Source: a bacterium (GTDB lineage Bacteria > Bacillota > Clostridia > Oscillospirales > Acutalibacteraceae). From it: a stretch of 24,181 bases of DNA. The notes beneath the pieces were generated by a model, which saw only the letters and a program-made list of their open reading frames with translations, was not told the origin of the DNA and did not search any database. The stretch lies in contig JAHKZS010000075.1 of the NCBI GenBank assembly GCA_020626545.1, positions 1 through 24,181 of the forward strand. The letters are read 5' to 3'. This document shows positions 16,087 to 24,111 of this stretch, one piece after another (position 1 is the first letter of the stretch; each line of letters starts with the position of its first letter). The translations under genes were made by a program, and so were the position numbers.

Positions 16087-17211
16087 ATGAGAGATTTAAA
16101 CGAAATCCGAAAGGATATAAACGAAATCGACGATAAGCTCCTAGAGCTGTATAAGCGCAGAATGGACTGCGCCGAGGAAGTCGGTTACTATAAAAAAGAG
16201 AACAATATCCCTATCCTCAACGAAAAGCGAGAGGAAGAAATTTTTAATAAAATCGAGGAAAACGGCGGTAAATACGGCGCTTCAGCGAGAATGCTCTACT
16301 CGACTATTATGGAGCTGTCAAGAGCTCTCCAGTACAATATCGTCGAAAGCGGTAAAGCGCTCAGAGAAACGCTCGCTAAAGCCGAGGAAGCTGTGCCGAA
16401 AACCGGCGTAAAAGTCGCTTATCAGGGCATAAAGGGAGCTAACGGCCACGAAGCCGCGCTCAGACTTTTCCCCGAGGGCGAGGTCTTGCCGTATAAAAGC
16501 TTTGAGGATGTTTTCCTAGCCGTCGAAAACGGCGAGGTAAGCTTCGGCGTTGTACCTGTCGAGAACTCCACCGCGGGCTCTGTATCCGCGGTATACGACC
16601 TTATTTTAAAACACAGATTTTATATAGTCGGCGCGTTGGATTTGCATATCGACTACTGTTTATGCGGACTTAAACAGTCCGATTTTTCCGATATCGAAAA
16701 GGTATGGACTCATCCCCAGTCGATAGCCCAGTGCGAAAACTATATCGCTAAAAATAATTTCGAAGCGGTTCCCAAGGCTAATACCGCGTTTGCGGCTAGA
16801 GATGTCGCTGAAGAAAAACGCCTTAACGTCGCCGCGATTTGCTCTTATAAAGCCGCTGAGGAATACGGTCTTAAAATTCTCGATAATCATATCCAGGATA
16901 TTGACAAGAACACTACCCGTTTTATAATAATTTCAAAGAAACTGTATATTCCCGCCGAAGCGGATAAAATAAGTCTCTGCTTTAATCTTCCGCACGTTAC
17001 GGGTTCTCTGTACAGCGTGCTGTGCAGGTTTAATTCGCTCGGCTTTAACCTAACTAAAATTGAGTCAAGACCTATAGGCAGCGGCTTTGAGTATCTTTTC
17101 TATCTCGATTTTACGGGTAATGTACACAGCGAGGACGCGGTGGCGTTGCTCTGCCGTATGTCCGAAGAAATGCCGAACTTCTCGTTTTTAGGCAACTATA
17201 GTGAATTGTAA
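16087..17211 (+). CDS. pheA: Bifunctional chorismate mutase / prephenate dehydratase (P-protein)
   Basis: PheA carries out the first two steps from chorismate to phenylpyruvate. Residues 1-88 are an AroQ-type chorismate mutase (DLNEIRKDINEIDDKLLELYKRR reads in two parts as the first helix). Residues about 108-285 are the prephenate dehydratase domain, with PVENS at 157-161 and the catalytic TRF at 277-279. Residues about 295-370 are an ACT domain with ESRP at 326-329 and GSLY in place of the usual GALV-type motif. ESRP and GALV-type motifs bind phenylalanine in this family, so feedback inhibition is expected. The mutase also supplies prephenate to TyrA. Start and upstream stop abut exactly. 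Confidence 0.97.
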   Translation: MRDLNEIRKDINEIDDKLLELYKRRMDCAEEVGYYKKENNIPILNEKREEEIFNKIEENGGKYGASARMLYSTIMELSRALQYNIVESGKALRETLAKAEEAVPKTGVKVAYQGIKGANGHEAALRLFPEGEVLPYKSFEDVFLAVENGEVSFGVVPVENSTAGSVSAVYDLILKHRFYIVGALDLHIDYCLCGLKQSDFSDIEKVWTHPQSIAQCENYIAKNNFEAVPKANTAFAARDVAEEKRLNVAAICSYKAAEEYGLKILDNHIQDIDKNTTRFIIISKKLYIPAEADKISLCFNLPHVTGSLYSVLCRFNSLGFNLTKIESRPIGSGFEYLFYLDFTGNVHSEDAVALLCRMSEEMPNFSFLGNYSEL

Positions 17212-17225
17212 TTAATTGGTGTGAA

Positions 17226-18263
17226 ATGGAAAATAAGGAAAGAAACTATTTATGGGACAATATTAAAGTCCTGTTAATTTTTCTGGTAGTCGCGGGACAT
17301 CTTCTCGAGGGCTTTCGACCTCTCGAATATCCCGCGGCGGTATCTTTCGACTACTGGATTTATTCGTTCCATATGCCCACGTTTATATTTGTGTCGGGAT
17401 TTTTATCTAAAAGCTACTGTAAAAACGGACAGGTTCGTTCCGAAAAGGTCGCCGTTTTTATCGCTTACTATACCATCTTCCAGGTTCTGCTCTTGATATT
17501 AAAGGGAGCGCTCGGAAACGATCTCAAAGGCACGAGCTTTTTCGACCCCGAGCGCGGACTTTGGTATCTTTTAGCGATGATATTCTACTATCTCGTTATT
17601 CCGCTTGCCGAGAAAATCCCGTCCTATGTAACCGTGGGAGCCTTTATGATTTTAGCGGTTATGATAGGTATGGAGCCCGACGCCGATACAATGCTCTCGG
17701 TGCACCGGATATTTGTGTTCGCGCCGTTCTTTTTCGTCGGTTACTATATGTCCGAATCCGCTGTCGAAAAGCTTCGTAGTATCAAGCTTCCGATAAGGCT
17801 GATTCTCGGAGTCGAGCTTATCGCCTGCTCAATTCTTATCTGGGTTTTAGTCGGATTCGACAATTTCCCGATAAGCGTATTTTACGGTAAAGATAACTAC
17901 GGCGAACTCGATACGGACTTTATCTACGGCTCGATTTTACGAGTTGAGTCGTTGGTTATCGGATTTTTGATGATATTCGGGCTGTTGTTTGTAATGCCCG
18001 CCGTTAAAAATTTCCTGTCCTACGCCGGCGCTCATTCGCTCAGGGTGTATATATTCCATCTGCCTATAGTTGTGCTTTTGATGGATACAAAGTATTTGTC
18101 CGAGATTAAAATCGACGGGCCTGTTGAATTTATATGTTTGATACTTGCCTCGGCGGCGATAGTCGCGCTTTTGACGATTCCGATTTTCGAGTATCCGTTT
18201 AAGTGGATACAGCTCGGCGTACATAAACTTTACTCTATTAAAGAAAAAAAGACTGAAGAATAA
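17226..18263 (+). CDS. Acyltransferase-3 family membrane protein (OafA/fucose O-acetylase-like)
   Basis: This 345-residue protein has about ten hydrophobic segments and belongs to the acyltransferase-3 family, which O-acetylates sugars or envelope polymers. The N-terminal signature is YLWDNIKVLLIFLVVAGH, with the conserved membrane His, followed by SFHMPTFIFVSGFLSK. Both are typical of OafA and YfiQ/fucose 4-O-acetylase-like proteins. GGTGTGA precedes the ATG. The gene starts 14 bases after pheA on the same strand without an intervening terminator and ends at a strong one, so it is probably the last gene of the aro transcript. I see no biochemical link to aromatic amino acids. The acceptor is unknown. 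Confidence 0.85.
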   Translation: MENKERNYLWDNIKVLLIFLVVAGHLLEGFRPLEYPAAVSFDYWIYSFHMPTFIFVSGFLSKSYCKNGQVRSEKVAVFIAYYTIFQVLLLILKGALGNDLKGTSFFDPERGLWYLLAMIFYYLVIPLAEKIPSYVTVGAFMILAVMIGMEPDADTMLSVHRIFVFAPFFFVGYYMSESAVEKLRSIKLPIRLILGVELIACSILIWVLVGFDNFPISVFYGKDNYGELDTDFIYGSILRVESLVIGFLMIFGLLFVMPAVKNFLSYAGAHSLRVYIFHLPIVVLLMDTKYLSEIKIDGPVEFICLILASAAIVALLTIPIFEYPFKWIQLGVHKLYSIKEKKTEE

Positions 18264-18266
18264 ACC

Positions 18267-18292
18267 ATCCCTCCGAAAAGGAGGGATTTTTG
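18267..18292 (+). terminator. Rho-independent terminator of the aro operon
   Basis: A perfect 8-bp stem, ATCCCTCC (18267-18274) with GGAGGGAT (18280-18287), has a GAAAA loop and is followed by a T run. It starts 4 bases after the acyltransferase stop. Confidence 0.92.
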
Positions 18293-18321
18293 TTGCAATT
18301 TGTGGGATAATATCGTACAAT
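18293..18321 (+). promoter_or_regulatory. sigma-A promoter of the GH31 gene
   Basis: TTGCAA (18293-18298) and TACAAT (18316-18321) are 17 bases apart, starting right after the T run of the preceding terminator. No catabolite-control (cre) palindrome was recognised around it. Confidence 0.75.
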
Positions 18322-18355
18322 GATTTTATAAATTTTAAGCCAAGGGGAGTTAATT

Positions 18356-20257
18356 ATGGTAAAAAAATTCAGACTCGGAAACCCTTTTAATACCGACGCC
18401 GTTGTCGAGAAAATCGAGCCTTGCGGTATAGACGCTTTTCCGCTGGAGTTATCTGTCGGCGAAAATGTAACTATCGAATTTAATCTCGAAAAGGACGATA
18501 TGGTTTTCGGACTCGGAGAAGCCGTCCGCGGAATAAATAAGCGCGGCTGGATTTACGAGAGCTGGTGTACTGACGAAACTAACCACACCGAAGATAAGCG
18601 CGCCCTCTACGGAGCTCACAATTTTATCGTCGTGAGCGGTAAGACTAAGTTCGGACTGTTCGTCGATTATCCGTCTAAAATCGAGTGGGATTTAGGCTAC
18701 AGCTCCCCCGAAAAATGCGTTATAAAATTCGAAAACCCCGACGCCGATTTGTATTATATCGACGGCGAAAGCGAGCTTGATATAGTAAAACAGTTCAGAA
18801 AAATTATCGGAAAAAGCTACATCCCGCCGTTTTGGGCGTTCGGATATCAGCAGAGCTGTTGGGGTTATTCAAAGCAGGAGGACTTCGTGAATGTCCGTGA
18901 AAGCCACCGCGAAAACAACCTCCCGCTCGACTGTATCTATATGGACATAGACTATATGGAGCACTTTAAGGACTTTACCGTAAACCGAGAACTGTTCCCT
19001 GATTTTAAGGCGTTTGTCTCGGAGATGAAGGCTCATAATATCCACCTTATCCCGATTATCGACGCGGGAGTTAAAAAGGAAAAAGGCTACTCTGTTTACG
19101 ACGAAGGTCACGAAAACGGCTATTTCTGTACCGATAAGGACGGAAACGAGTTTGAGTGCGGAGTATGGCCGGGTATAGTAGGACTTCCCGACTTTCTAAA
19201 CTCCGACGCGCGCCGATGGTTCGGCAGTAAGTACAAGGTCTTGACCGATATGGGTATCGACGGCTTTTGGAACGATATGAACGAGCCCGCGCTGTTTTAC
19301 TCGAAACAGGGGCTCAATAAAGCCTTCGACAAGCTCGATAAAATTCGCGGTAAGGAAGTCGATATCTGGGGCTTTTTCGAGAGCAAAAACGCCGTTTTGG
19401 GTATTCAGAACAGTATGGACGATTATAAGAGCTTTTACCATAACGCCGACGGAAAACGTGTTTGCCATAAGGACGTCCATAATATCTACGGCTCGTTTAT
19501 GACGAGGGCCGCGGGCGAGTATTTCGAGGAAGAATTCGGCAAGGAAAATAAACTCATATTCTCCCGAGCCTCCTATATCGGCGCTCATCGCACAAGCGGA
19601 ATCTGGTTCGGCGATAACTTCAGCTGGTGGGAACATATTTTACTAAACCTGAAAATGCTCCCGAGCGTGAATATGTGCGGTTTTCTCTACAGCGGAGCCG
19701 ATCTCGGCGGATTTAACAACAACGCCTCTCGCGATTTAATGCTCAGATGGCTCGCGCTCGGAGTATTCACTCCGCTTATGCGTAACCACCGCGCCTTAGG
19801 TACGCGCGCTCAGGAAGCCTATCAGTTCGGCGATTGTAAGGACTTCGCCGACGTTTTAGCGGTACGCTACCGACTTATACCTTATCTTTACTCGACGTTC
19901 AGAAACGCTAGTGAAAACGACGAGATGATTTTTAAACCGCTCGCGTTCGAATATCCCGACGATAAAATCGCCCGTGAAGTCGAGGATCAGCTAATGCTCG
20001 GCAGCGAGTGTATGATTGCTCCCGTATATGAACAGAATAAAACCGCCCGAAACGTCTATCTCCCCGAGGATATGACTTTTGTTAAACTCAGCGGAGAAAA
20101 TGTGTACAAGGAAGAACTGAAAAAGGGCTGGCATTACCTGAATATCGAGCTAAACGAAGTTCCTCTTTTCGTTAAAAAAGGCAAAAATATTCCTCTCGCC
20201 AAGCCCGCGTTAAACACCGCCGAGCTCGAGCGCGAAAATCTCGAAAATCTCCTCTAA
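18356..20257 (+). CDS. Glycoside hydrolase family 31 alpha-glucosidase (cytoplasmic)
   Basis: The 633-residue protein is a GH31 retaining alpha-glycosidase that releases terminal alpha-linked sugar, probably glucose, from oligosaccharides. An N-terminal beta domain (MVFGLGEAVRG, residues 49-59) precedes the barrel. The nucleophile is Asp307 in DGFWNDMNEP, and the likely acid/base is Asp420 in SGIWFGDNFSWW. The substrate-pocket segments CIYMDIDY (193-200) and MRNHRALGTRAQEAY are present. There is no signal peptide, so it acts on imported sugars. The size and segments recall the human-gut Blautia/Ruminococcus obeum isomaltose-preferring GH31 enzyme, but the substrate is inference. A strong AAGGGGAG site precedes the ATG. 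No transporter or other glycosidase gene flanks it. Confidence 0.93.
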   Translation: MVKKFRLGNPFNTDAVVEKIEPCGIDAFPLELSVGENVTIEFNLEKDDMVFGLGEAVRGINKRGWIYESWCTDETNHTEDKRALYGAHNFIVVSGKTKFGLFVDYPSKIEWDLGYSSPEKCVIKFENPDADLYYIDGESELDIVKQFRKIIGKSYIPPFWAFGYQQSCWGYSKQEDFVNVRESHRENNLPLDCIYMDIDYMEHFKDFTVNRELFPDFKAFVSEMKAHNIHLIPIIDAGVKKEKGYSVYDEGHENGYFCTDKDGNEFECGVWPGIVGLPDFLNSDARRWFGSKYKVLTDMGIDGFWNDMNEPALFYSKQGLNKAFDKLDKIRGKEVDIWGFFESKNAVLGIQNSMDDYKSFYHNADGKRVCHKDVHNIYGSFMTRAAGEYFEEEFGKENKLIFSRASYIGAHRTSGIWFGDNFSWWEHILLNLKMLPSVNMCGFLYSGADLGGFNNNASRDLMLRWLALGVFTPLMRNHRALGTRAQEAYQFGDCKDFADVLAVRYRLIPYLYSTFRNASENDEMIFKPLAFEYPDDKIAREVEDQLMLGSECMIAPVYEQNKTARNVYLPEDMTFVKLSGENVYKEELKKGWHYLNIELNEVPLFVKKGKNIPLAKPALNTAELERENLENLL

Positions 20258-20259
20258 GT

Positions 20260-20345
20260 CCGATTAATACTGAAACGCAACCAAGAGTTGCGACGATGAA
20301 AACTAAAGTGTATAGACTTAAAATACGGTTGCGGGGTATAATCGG
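20260..20345. repeat. Interrupted long inverted repeat spanning the promoters of the XRE regulator gene
   Basis: CCGATTA-A-TAC at 20260-20270 pairs with GTATAATCGG at 20336-20345 with one bulged A. Inside that, CGCAACC (20276-20282) pairs with GGTTGCG (20327-20333). About 17 pairs flank a 44-base interval that holds most of the two putative promoters. CGCAAC also has a local partner GTTGCG at 20287-20292, so the GTTGCG-type half-site occurs three times. Confidence 0.6.
20288..20342 (+). promoter_or_regulatory. Two overlapping sigma-A-type promoters of the XRE-membrane gene pair
   Basis: Promoter 1 is TTGCGA (20288-20293) with TATAGA (20311-20316) at 17-base spacing. Promoter 2 is TAGACT (20313-20318) with TATAAT (20337-20342) at 18-base spacing. 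The gene has an AAGGAGG site and starts at 20372. Which promoter is used cannot be told. Confidence 0.5.
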
Positions 20346-20371
20346 AACAGAAAATCAAGGAGGAAAAAATT

Positions 20372-21172
20372 ATGAATATTGAAATCGCTAACAGACTTTT
20401 ACAGTATAGAAAATCAAACGGACTTTCCCAGGAAGAACTCGCCGAAAAAATCGGAGTAAGCCGTCAGGCTGTCTCGAAATGGGAGCGCGCGGAGGCTTCC
20501 CCCGATACCGATAATCTTATTATATTAGCGGAGGTTTACGGTGTAACTTTGGACGAACTCCTTAAAGGCGAGGGCGAGCCGAAAGCTAAATCGGAGGAGA
20601 AAAACGATACTCCCGACGAGAACACTACATATGTTGAGGATAGAAGGTTTTCGCTAAAACACGGCCTGCACGTTAATGACGGCGAAAACAAGGTCGATAT
20701 AAGCCTTAAAGACGGAATCAACGTCGAGGCGGACGACGGCTCTCATGTTTACGTTGGTAAGGACGGCGTCCATGTTCACGACGGTGAAAAGGTAAGAGCC
20801 TATACCGAAAACGGTCATATTATGGTAGACGAAGAAATCGAACGCAACCGCAAAAAGCGTAAGAAAATTGCCCAGCGTATTCCTGTGTGGGCGATCTCGC
20901 TCGGATTGTTTCTTGCATGGGGATTCTCAGGCGTTTTGTGCGGTTGGGTGCTTGCGTGGGTGAGTTTTCTTCTGATTCCGATTTATTATTCTCTCGTTGA
21001 CGCTATTTATAAACGAAATCCAACGCACTTTGCCTACCCTGTGGTATGCGTTATTTTCCATATGGTCGCGGGAATTATGTTCGGTGAATGGTCATGGAGC
21101 TGGGCGGCGTATCTTACAATTCCTATCTATTACGGAATTGCTCATGCTTTTAAAGGTAATAAAAATGACTGA
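20372..21172 (+). CDS. Membrane-anchored XRE-family transcriptional regulator
   Basis: The 266-residue protein has an N-terminal HTH_3/XRE DNA-binding domain at about residues 8-62 (LSQEELAEKIGVSRQAVSKWERAEASPD is the recognition region, read in two parts). An acidic linker follows (65-90). Residues 93-152 contain three glycine-turn units (KHGLHV, KDGINV, KDGVHV) that look like short beta repeats. A strongly basic stretch (156-168) precedes four predicted membrane segments at about 171-258. These form two similar halves, each ending in IPIYY (202-206 and 250-254). The likely role is to sense an envelope or lipid signal and regulate its own operon. The HTH call is secure and the sensing role is inference. 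It overlaps the next gene by 8 bases. Confidence 0.85.
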   Translation: MNIEIANRLLQYRKSNGLSQEELAEKIGVSRQAVSKWERAEASPDTDNLIILAEVYGVTLDELLKGEGEPKAKSEEKNDTPDENTTYVEDRRFSLKHGLHVNDGENKVDISLKDGINVEADDGSHVYVGKDGVHVHDGEKVRAYTENGHIMVDEEIERNRKKRKKIAQRIPVWAISLGLFLAWGFSGVLCGWVLAWVSFLLIPIYYSLVDAIYKRNPTHFAYPVVCVIFHMVAGIMFGEWSWSWAAYLTIPIYYGIAHAFKGNKND

Positions 21173-21872
21173 TTGCTTTTTTAAAAGACCGATTGTCCTG
21201 ATTTCAGCGATTGTTATTCTCTTACAAGCGGTTGCCAAATTTGCGATTAGTATGTTAGGGTATGGTGTTTTATCGTGGATAACTGAGCGTGAGCTTTATG
21301 ATATAGATATTTTTGAGCTTGTTATCGGTGTGTGTCTGCTCCTTTTTTACATTTTTGCCAAACGTAATAAACCGCTTGACTTTCCGATAAAACTTATAAA
21401 GGTTGTGTCAATCGTAGAGTTGATTGTTGTTATTATTTTGTTGTGTTGCGTTTTGCTTGCGGTTATGTGCCTTATTTTTATTGGTATAATTAGCACGGGG
21501 ATTATGCTTATAAGATTTGTTCCTATGTTAATTATTACCCCTGCAATCATTGTCGGGATTTATATTGTTGTATTTACGGTTATTATATCAACAACCCTAT
21601 TGTTTGTATCTCAGCTTATGTTTGCGGTTTCGCTTAAGAAGGATATTGTTCTGCAAAAGCATCGTTCAGCTTCGGCGAGATTTTATGCCGTTATGAATTT
21701 TATCAATGCAGCCTTGTTGATTAGTTCGGTTATTATTCTGCTGTTATTAGATATAACAAACACATTATACTTCACGCTCACTATGTTGATTTCAAGCCCG
21801 TCGTGTATACTTATAGGAATAATGGCTGTAAAATATTCAAGAATAAACCGTATAAACAAAACAACCGTGTAG
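21165..21872 (+). CDS. Polytopic membrane protein of unknown function, partner of the XRE regulator
   Basis: I do not recognise this protein. From ATG 21165 it has 235 residues with six or seven hydrophobic segments and short loops. A basic central loop (SLKKDIVLQKHRSASAR) lies between the fifth and sixth segments, and the C-terminus is basic. I prefer ATG 21165 because AAAGG at 21152-21156 sits upstream and it overlaps the regulator's stop by 8 bases. The frame is open farther upstream to 20997, but that part lies wholly inside the regulator gene and reads as a shadow. Base and codon use are clearly more AT-rich than in the housekeeping genes around it, which suggests later acquisition or weak expression. 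It is probably controlled by, or signals to, the regulator. Confidence 0.7.
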   Translation: MTDCFFKRPIVLISAIVILLQAVAKFAISMLGYGVLSWITERELYDIDIFELVIGVCLLLFYIFAKRNKPLDFPIKLIKVVSIVELIVVIILLCCVLLAVMCLIFIGIISTGIMLIRFVPMLIITPAIIVGIYIVVFTVIISTTLLFVSQLMFAVSLKKDIVLQKHRSASARFYAVMNFINAALLISSVIILLLLDITNTLYFTLTMLISSPSCILIGIMAVKYSRINRINKTTV

Positions 21873-21936
21873 TAATAATCTACTTGGTCGTAAATACAAT
21901 TAATTCCGCTGTAAATGATAAGAAAAAAGATTAAGT

Positions 21937-21971
21937 AAAAGGTCGAAAGAGCAATTTCTTTCGACCTTTTT
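21937..21971. terminator. Bidirectional terminator after the XRE-membrane operon
   Basis: A perfect 14-bp stem, AAAAGGTCGAAAGA (21937-21950) with its complement at 21957-21970, has a 6-base loop. The A run and T run at its ends make it functional in both directions. Confidence 0.9.
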
Positions 21972-22006
21972 GGTATGTAATTACTTACTGTTTATAATCA
22001 AAACAG

Positions 22007-22045
22007 AAAATAACCGCCTCACCTGACAAGTAAGCGGTTATTTTT
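22007..22045. terminator. Second bidirectional terminator, facing the phosphomutase gene
   Basis: AAAATAACCGC (22007-22017) pairs with GCGGTTATTTT (22034-22044), with T-rich ends on both strands. It lies between the converging transcripts and can end the phosphomutase mRNA on the - strand. The remaining bases to 22144 show no gene. Confidence 0.85.
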
Positions 22046-22144
22046 GACCAAATTTGTCGGGCTAACCGTTTCTCGGATAGCTCCTTTTCTATGTTTGTTA
22101 TAACACAAAAATATTAGATGTCAATAACGTCGTTAACTTAGGAA

Positions 22145-23644
22145 TTAAATTTTAAGTCCCTTTGTAGTTTTTAAGAATTCGTAAAGCTTGTCCTTAATAA
22201 TCTCAACTCCGCCCTCGCTGTCGCTTTCTATATTGAGCGGCATAATCGGGTCGTGAACCGAAAGTCTTAAAAGGAACCATCCGTTACCGTCGTTTTCGCC
22301 GAAAGAAACTCTGACGCCCTCGCGGTTGTCGTCGGCTAAAATCCAGCCCTCGGCCTTTTCGGCGTAAGCGGTGAGGTCGTTTATAATCCTCTCTCCGCAA
22401 GCTCTAAAATCTTCCTCGGTAATCTCGAATCGAATTTCCGTTTCCTCAACGGGTTCTTTAAGAGAGCTTGTGATACTCTCGATACTCTTGCCCTCTTTGC
22501 TGAGTTGAGCCATTTTGATTATTATTTTAGTGCAGAGATACGCTCCGTCGTCGAGGAAGTAGTTTTCCCTCATAGCCGCGTGACCCGAGGTCTCAATCGC
22601 TAAAGGACAGTTAATGCCCTTTTCGTTAAGCTCTAAGCCCTTGTCGATAACGTTCTTGTATCCTCTGCGGTAGCGGTAATGCTTTCCGCCGAGGTCTTTT
22701 TCTATAAACTCTTTAAGACCGCTTGAGGTGATAGAGTCGGTGACTATTGTACCGCCCTCGTTGCCCTCGAGCGCAATCGCCGACGCTAAGGCTACTAAGC
22801 GGTTGCGGTTAATCTCGTTGCCGCTTTTATCCACCGCTCCGCCTCGGTCTACGTCCGTGTCGAAGATAACGCCCATATCCGCTCCGCTCTCGAGTACGGC
22901 TTCGGTAATCGACTTCATCGCCTCTTTGTTTTCGGGATTGGGAACGTGGTTCGGGAACATTCCGTCGGGATCTAAATAACGGCTTCCTGTCGTATCGGCG
23001 CCTAAATTCTCGAGTACATCGGCGTAAAATCCGCCTACACCGTTACCCGCGTCTACTACAATCTTAAAGTTCTTTAAGGGATGCTCGTAATCGTCGGCGT
23101 TAACACCTTTTTTAATGATATCCTCTAAATGAGCCTTGTAGCTGTTCATATAATCGCAGTCCTCGATAGAGCCGTTATCGGCGCCCGCGGGCTTTTTATT
23201 ATCCTGAGCGTACTGCAAAATTTCCTCAATATCGCTGCCCTCAAGTCCGCCCTCCCGGGTAAAGAACTTCAGCCCGTTTCGGTTAAACGGATGGTGGCTG
23301 GCGGTAATCTGTACCGCGCCGTCGCATTTTAAGTCCACCGTAGTCATAAACATCGACGGGGTAGAAGCCAGCCCGAGGCTCAGCACCTTAACTCCTGCGT
23401 TTTTAAGCTCGTTTGAAACGATTTCGGCGATTTTAGGTCCGCTTATACGGCTGTCACGTCCGATAGATACGGTGAGCTTATCGCAGTCCTTGCCGACTTT
23501 TTTAGAAAGCCACAGCGCAAAGCCGTTAGCCATACCCGCGACAACCTCGTCGGTTAGGTTAACGGGCTGATTTTCCACGCCCTCAACCGCGACTCCGCGT
23601 ATATCTGTACCGCTTTTAAAGTTTTTGTAAAATGAATTTAGCAT
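22145..23644 (-). CDS. Phosphoglucomutase / phosphomannomutase (alpha-D-phosphohexomutase family)
   Basis: This 499-residue enzyme interconverts hexose 1- and 6-phosphates through a phosphoserine. The active-site serine is Ser116 in ITASHHPFNRNGLKFF, a variant of the usual TASHNP motif. The magnesium-binding loop is DTDVDR, with Asp262, Asp264 and Asp266. The sugar-specificity loop reads ETSGHAAMRENYF, and a C-terminal phosphate-binding domain follows. Whether glucose, mannose or both are used cannot be told; such enzymes feed glycan and exopolysaccharide synthesis. I chose ATG 23644 because AAAGGAAG precedes it by eight bases. An ATG at 23662 would lie on top of that ribosome binding site. 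It stands alone between its own promoter and a terminator. Confidence 0.92.
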   Translation of the reverse strand: MLNSFYKNFKSGTDIRGVAVEGVENQPVNLTDEVVAGMANGFALWLSKKVGKDCDKLTVSIGRDSRISGPKIAEIVSNELKNAGVKVLSLGLASTPSMFMTTVDLKCDGAVQITASHHPFNRNGLKFFTREGGLEGSDIEEILQYAQDNKKPAGADNGSIEDCDYMNSYKAHLEDIIKKGVNADDYEHPLKNFKIVVDAGNGVGGFYADVLENLGADTTGSRYLDPDGMFPNHVPNPENKEAMKSITEAVLESGADMGVIFDTDVDRGGAVDKSGNEINRNRLVALASAIALEGNEGGTIVTDSITSSGLKEFIEKDLGGKHYRYRRGYKNVIDKGLELNEKGINCPLAIETSGHAAMRENYFLDDGAYLCTKIIIKMAQLSKEGKSIESITSSLKEPVEETEIRFEITEEDFRACGERIINDLTAYAEKAEGWILADDNREGVRVSFGENDGNGWFLLRLSVHDPIMPLNIESDSEGGVEIIKDKLYEFLKTTKGLKI

Positions 23645-23675
23645 TGTTTTCTTCCTTTGCATCAGATTTAACTTA

Positions 23676-23704
23676 ATTATACACTCCCGAAACCTAATTG
23701 TAAA
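23676..23704 (-). promoter_or_regulatory. sigma-A promoter of the phosphomutase gene
   Basis: On the - strand TTTACA (23704-23699) and TATAAT (23681-23676) are separated by 17 bases. The start codon is about 30 bases downstream. Confidence 0.85.
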
Positions 23705-23978
23705 TAGCCGAAATAGGTCTAATACCGCCGAAAACCCAGTTATAATCGTGCCTGAGCGGTAATTAAAGACGGATTTTTCAAGTTTGTGAAAACTGTAAAA
23801 GGTTTTCCTGCAAAGCCCGCAAACTAAGTGTATTTTGACGAAGTCGTATCGAATATGCTGACGAAGTTTGTAACCGTTGTAATTTCTCTTTGTAGAAGTT
23901 GTACAAAAGAAACGTTCTCAGATTAGCTATTTTCGCTTTTTGTTAGTTATTATGCACAAAGAAAGTTTCTAAAAATTG
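23705..23978. other. Intergenic region without a recognised gene
   Basis: No convincing coding frame or known RNA was found here. A 9-base direct repeat, TGACGAAGT, is at 23836-23844 and 23859-23867. TATAAT at 23741-23746 lacks a good -35 box. The length is ample for a small RNA or a regulatory region of the downstream gene, but nothing further can be supported. Confidence 0.5.
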
Positions 23979-24006
23979 TTGACTTTTCCGAAAAAACGGC
24001 TATAAT
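23979..24006 (+). promoter_or_regulatory. Strong sigma-A promoter of the right-end gene
   Basis: TTGACT (23979-23984) and TATAAT (24001-24006) are separated by 16 bases. The start codon is 105 bases downstream of the -10 box, leaving a leader of nearly 100 bases. Confidence 0.85.
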
Positions 24007-24014
24007 AATAATTG

Positions 24015-24061
24015 TCAAGTGAATAAACCCACTTGAGATATTTCGGTTGACAAGCAACCGA
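24015..24061 (+). promoter_or_regulatory. Structured 5' leader with two perfect hairpins
   Basis: Hairpin 1 is TCAAGTG (24015-24021) with CACTTGA (24030-24036) and an 8-base loop. Hairpin 2 is TCGGTTG (24043-24049) with CAACCGA (24055-24061) and an ACAAG loop. A weaker third element follows near 24065-24082 (GCC ... GGC). No T run follows either stem, so these are not terminators. The leader does not match a riboswitch class I know. Confidence 0.6.
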
Positions 24062-24111
24062 ACGTGCCAAATGGTAAATGGCTGCAGAAAATTGAAAAGG
24101 AGGTCAGAACG

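Noticed and set aside
20997..21164. Upstream extension of the unknown membrane protein into the regulator gene
   Set aside because: The added residues are the shifted frame of the regulator's membrane domain, whereas ATG 21165 has a ribosome binding site and normal gene overlap.
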